Positions 63,199-64,000 of a stretch of DNA of 64,000 bases are shown here, one piece after another. The stretch comes from Mycolicibacterium frederiksbergense (GTDB taxonomy: Bacteria > Actinomycetota > Actinomycetes > Mycobacteriales > Mycobacteriaceae): assembly GCF_029893345.1 (NCBI RefSeq), contig NZ_JARXVE010000002.1, forward strand, positions 496,001 to 560,000. Direction: 5' to 3'. The notes under the pieces were generated by a model. It had not been told where the DNA came from, did no database searches, and saw only the letters and a list, made by a program, of their open reading frames with translations. The translations under genes and the position numbers were made by a program. Every line of letters begins with the position of its first letter. Position 1 is the stretch's first letter.

Positions 63199-64000
63199 CG
63201 TGACGAAACGAGTCGTGGTCTGGGGCACTGGGTTTGTGGGCAGCATGGTGATCGCTGAGATCGTCAAGCACCCGTTGTTCGAACTCGTCGGTGTCGGCGT
63301 CAGCAATCCGGAGAAGGTCGGCCGCGACATCGGCGAGATCTGCGGTCTGGGCACCACCATCGGTGTCGCCGCCACCGATGACATCGATGCGCTCATCGCG
63401 CTCAAGCCTGACGCGCTCGTCCATTACGGCCCGACGGCCGCGCACGCCGACGTCAACATCGCGGTGATCACCCGCTTCCTGCGGGCGGGTATCGACGTCT
63501 GCTCGACGGCGATGACGCCGTGGGTGTGGCCGAAGATGCACCTCAACCCGCCCAACTGGATCGAGCCGATCACCGAGGCGTGTGAGGTGGGCGGGGCGTC
63601 GTGCTTCACCACCGGCATCGATCCGGGCTTCGCCAATGACCTGTTCCCGATGACGTTGATGGGGCTGTGCTCCGAGGTGCGCCGGGTGCGTGCTTCCGAA
63701 CTGCTGGACTACACGAACTACACCGGCGACTACGAGTTCGAGATGGGCATCGGCAGACCGCCCGAGAAACGTGCGCTGCTGGAAACCCCGGACATCCTCA
63801 TCTTCGCCTGGGGCGCAACGGTTCCGATGATCGCCCATGCGGCCGGGATCGAGCTCGACGAGATCACCACCACCTGGGACAAATGGATCACCCCCGACGA
63901 CCGCAAGTCGGCCAAGGGCATCATCCCGGCCGGCAACGTCGCCGCCGTGCGCTTCACCATCAACGGCGTCTACCGCGGCGAGACGCGGATCCAGCTCGAA
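63199..64000 (+). CDS. Dihydrodipicolinate-reductase-like NAD(P) dehydrogenase (3' truncated)
   Basis: A GTG at 63199 opens a frame that runs off the window end (267 full codons). It begins TKRVVVWGTGFVGSMVIAEI, an N-terminal Rossmann fold, and continues with PDALVHYGPTAAHADVN, CSTAMTPWVWP, and FTTGIDPGFANDLFP, the blocks of the mycobacterial DapB-like/2,4-diaminopentanoate dehydrogenase-like family. It probably acts as an NAD(P)-dependent amine or oxo-acid dehydrogenase of unknown substrate. The usual length is about 340-360 residues, so roughly a quarter is missing. Confidence 0.82.

Overview
The window reads as chromosome of a high-G+C actinobacterium, most likely a fast-growing mycobacterium (Mycolicibacterium-like). 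The basis is a PonA2-type penicillin-binding protein with PASTA domain, an MmpL transporter, an Rv1819c/BacA-like ABC exporter, a cutinase, PknH-C-type and other lipoproteins, a one-pass Ser/Thr kinase, ECF sigma factors with SnoaL tails, DUF1918 and DUF4185 proteins, frequent GTG starts, and tight ATGA/GTGA gene overlaps. Species cannot be fixed from sequence alone.

Layout. 1-6.0 kb: the end of an ECF-type vitamin/metal transporter (double ATPase plus EcfT), a DUF4349 lipoprotein, and a sugar ABC importer (two permeases, one binding protein, no ATPase). 6.4-17.8 kb: housekeeping and envelope genes (YggT, cutinase, epimerase, TAT-exported sulfatase, TldD/TldE, YwaF-like membrane protein, carboxymuconolactone decarboxylase-like protein, beta-lactamase-fold lipoprotein, threonine aldolase, small membrane protein). 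A 26-bp tandem repeat sits on the sulfatase stop codon.

17.93-23.65 kb is a small genomic island. It starts inside a tRNA gene with a CAT anticodon. A 35-bp perfect copy of the tRNA 3' end recurs about 5.5 kb downstream, and each copy is followed by the same IS481-type end and transposase N-terminus. The cargo, visibly lower in G+C than its surroundings, is a HEPN (Swt1-like) protein on the minus strand and, divergently, a tightly overlapping three-gene operon: a Cap4/DUF4297-like nuclease, a small middle protein, and an SMC/Rad50-like ATPase with a CxxC...CxxC zinc hook. This has the architecture of a Lamassu / ABC-three-component anti-phage system and is the most exciting content of the window. 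No integrase is visible.

23.7-42.5 kb: a metallo-beta-lactamase hydrolase divergent from a LuxR-type ATPase regulator, an ECF sigma factor, cupin, lipoproteins, a TAT-exported deaminase, a PonA2-like PBP, alkaline phosphatase, MmpL and BacA-like transporter. 42.7-52.4 kb: a catabolic cluster consisting of an APC permease, two SDRs, an agmatinase/HutG-like ureohydrolase, a NodB-fold amidohydrolase, a Rieske oxygenase with its reductase, a PucR regulator, FmdB and formamidase. Together these suggest oxidation and ring opening of an N-heterocycle or N-substituted amine, with formamide released and converted to formate and ammonia (inference). 52.5-64 kb: Ser/Thr kinase, universal stress protein, an ECF sigma factor divergent from an SDR/DUF899 operon across a 12-bp inverted repeat, an orphan histidine kinase, DUF1918, a striking protein with a cysteine at every third position, further SDRs, secreted and DUF4185 proteins, and the start of a dihydrodipicolinate-reductase-like gene cut by the window end.
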